Below, piece after piece: positions 63,429 to 64,000 of a stretch of 64,000 nt of DNA. Numbering within the stretch: position 1 is the first letter of the stretch; the number at the start of each line of letters is the position of its first letter. Below the pieces are notes generated by a model, which was not told the origin of the DNA, made no database searches, and saw only the letters and a program-made list of their open reading frames with translations. Where the stretch lies: the NCBI RefSeq assembly GCF_009799925.1, contig NZ_WELK01000002.1:620001-684000 (forward strand), in the 5' to 3' direction. This DNA comes from Pseudomonas sp. R-28-1W-6. GTDB taxonomy: Bacteria; Pseudomonadota; Gammaproteobacteria; Pseudomonadales; Pseudomonadaceae. The position numbers were made by a program, and so were the translations under genes.

Positions 63429-64000
<572 letters not shown>

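Overview
The window is about 67% GC, gene dense and almost entirely chromosomal. The protein sequences and gene order point to Pseudomonas sensu lato (a relative of the P. aeruginosa / P. alcaligenes / P. mendocina groups): OprG, OprC, ZrgA/DUF2796, CpdA, the nusB-ribH-ribBA-ribE-ribD-nrdR order and the ssb-MFS-uvrA junction are all typical. I see no rRNA, tRNA, CRISPR array, prophage or transposase. The genus call is inference from sequence recall; no search was run.

Layout. 1-8.4 kb: nudF (5' end missing), yqiB, cpdA, yqiA, parE, an exported phytase/esterase-like protein, a membrane-anchored aspartyl protease and parC. 8.5-12.8 kb: an Mla/MCE-type lipid ABC transporter (permease with STAS domain, ATPase, MCE protein) ending in two tandemly duplicated auxiliary lipoproteins. 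12.9-22.3 kb: xseB-ispA and dxs, separated by an accessory block holding a 142-bp MITE-like element, a LysR regulator, an AMP-forming acyl-CoA ligase and a single-chain biotin-dependent acyl-CoA carboxylase. 22.4-26.5 kb: a cobalamin riboswitch and btuB, facing a ribA-membrane protein-btuF operon. 26.6-34.4 kb: the leftward nrdR-ribD-[FMN riboswitch]-ribE-ribBA-ribH-nusB-thiL-pgpA run, followed by a solute-binding protein and a retropepsin-like protease. 34.6-43.8 kb: a YbaY-like lipoprotein, a methyltransferase, a CnoX-like thioredoxin, a thioesterase, a Zur-box-preceded zinc operon (zrgA, ABC ATPase, FtsX-like permease, DUF3299), oprG with a putative Anr box, and two sugar-nucleotide enzymes.

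43.9-61.3 kb is the most accessory part. It holds a DUF1329/DUF1302 pair divergent from an AraC regulator; a three-gene export operon (cytochrome c lipoprotein, ALO-type flavoenzyme, DSD1/alanine-racemase-like PLP protein) that I consider the best candidate for an undescribed system; a GGDEF sensor; a ClpP-fold-like periplasmic protein; and a copper cluster (copZ with a CueR-type operator, copA with YHS domain, DUF2933, a His/Cys-rich membrane protein, a YVTN propeller, oprC, DUF2946). 61.4-64 kb is the ssb-MFS operon divergent from uvrA (3' end missing).

A second layer is a set of dispersed palindromic repeats. One family has arms starting GTAGGGTGCGCC (five copies). A second starts GTAGG-TCGGGTTGAGCGAAGC (two copies). 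There is also one REP-like element and the MITE. Several sit exactly at gene 3' ends, where the repeat itself supplies the TAG stop codon.

The genes link into a few recognisable jobs: DNA topology and repair (parCE, xseB, ssb, uvrA), riboflavin and thiamine cofactors under FMN control, isoprenoid precursors (dxs, ispA), cobalamin uptake under B12 control, envelope lipid traffic (MCE system), zinc acquisition under probable Zur control, and copper uptake and efflux under probable CueR control.
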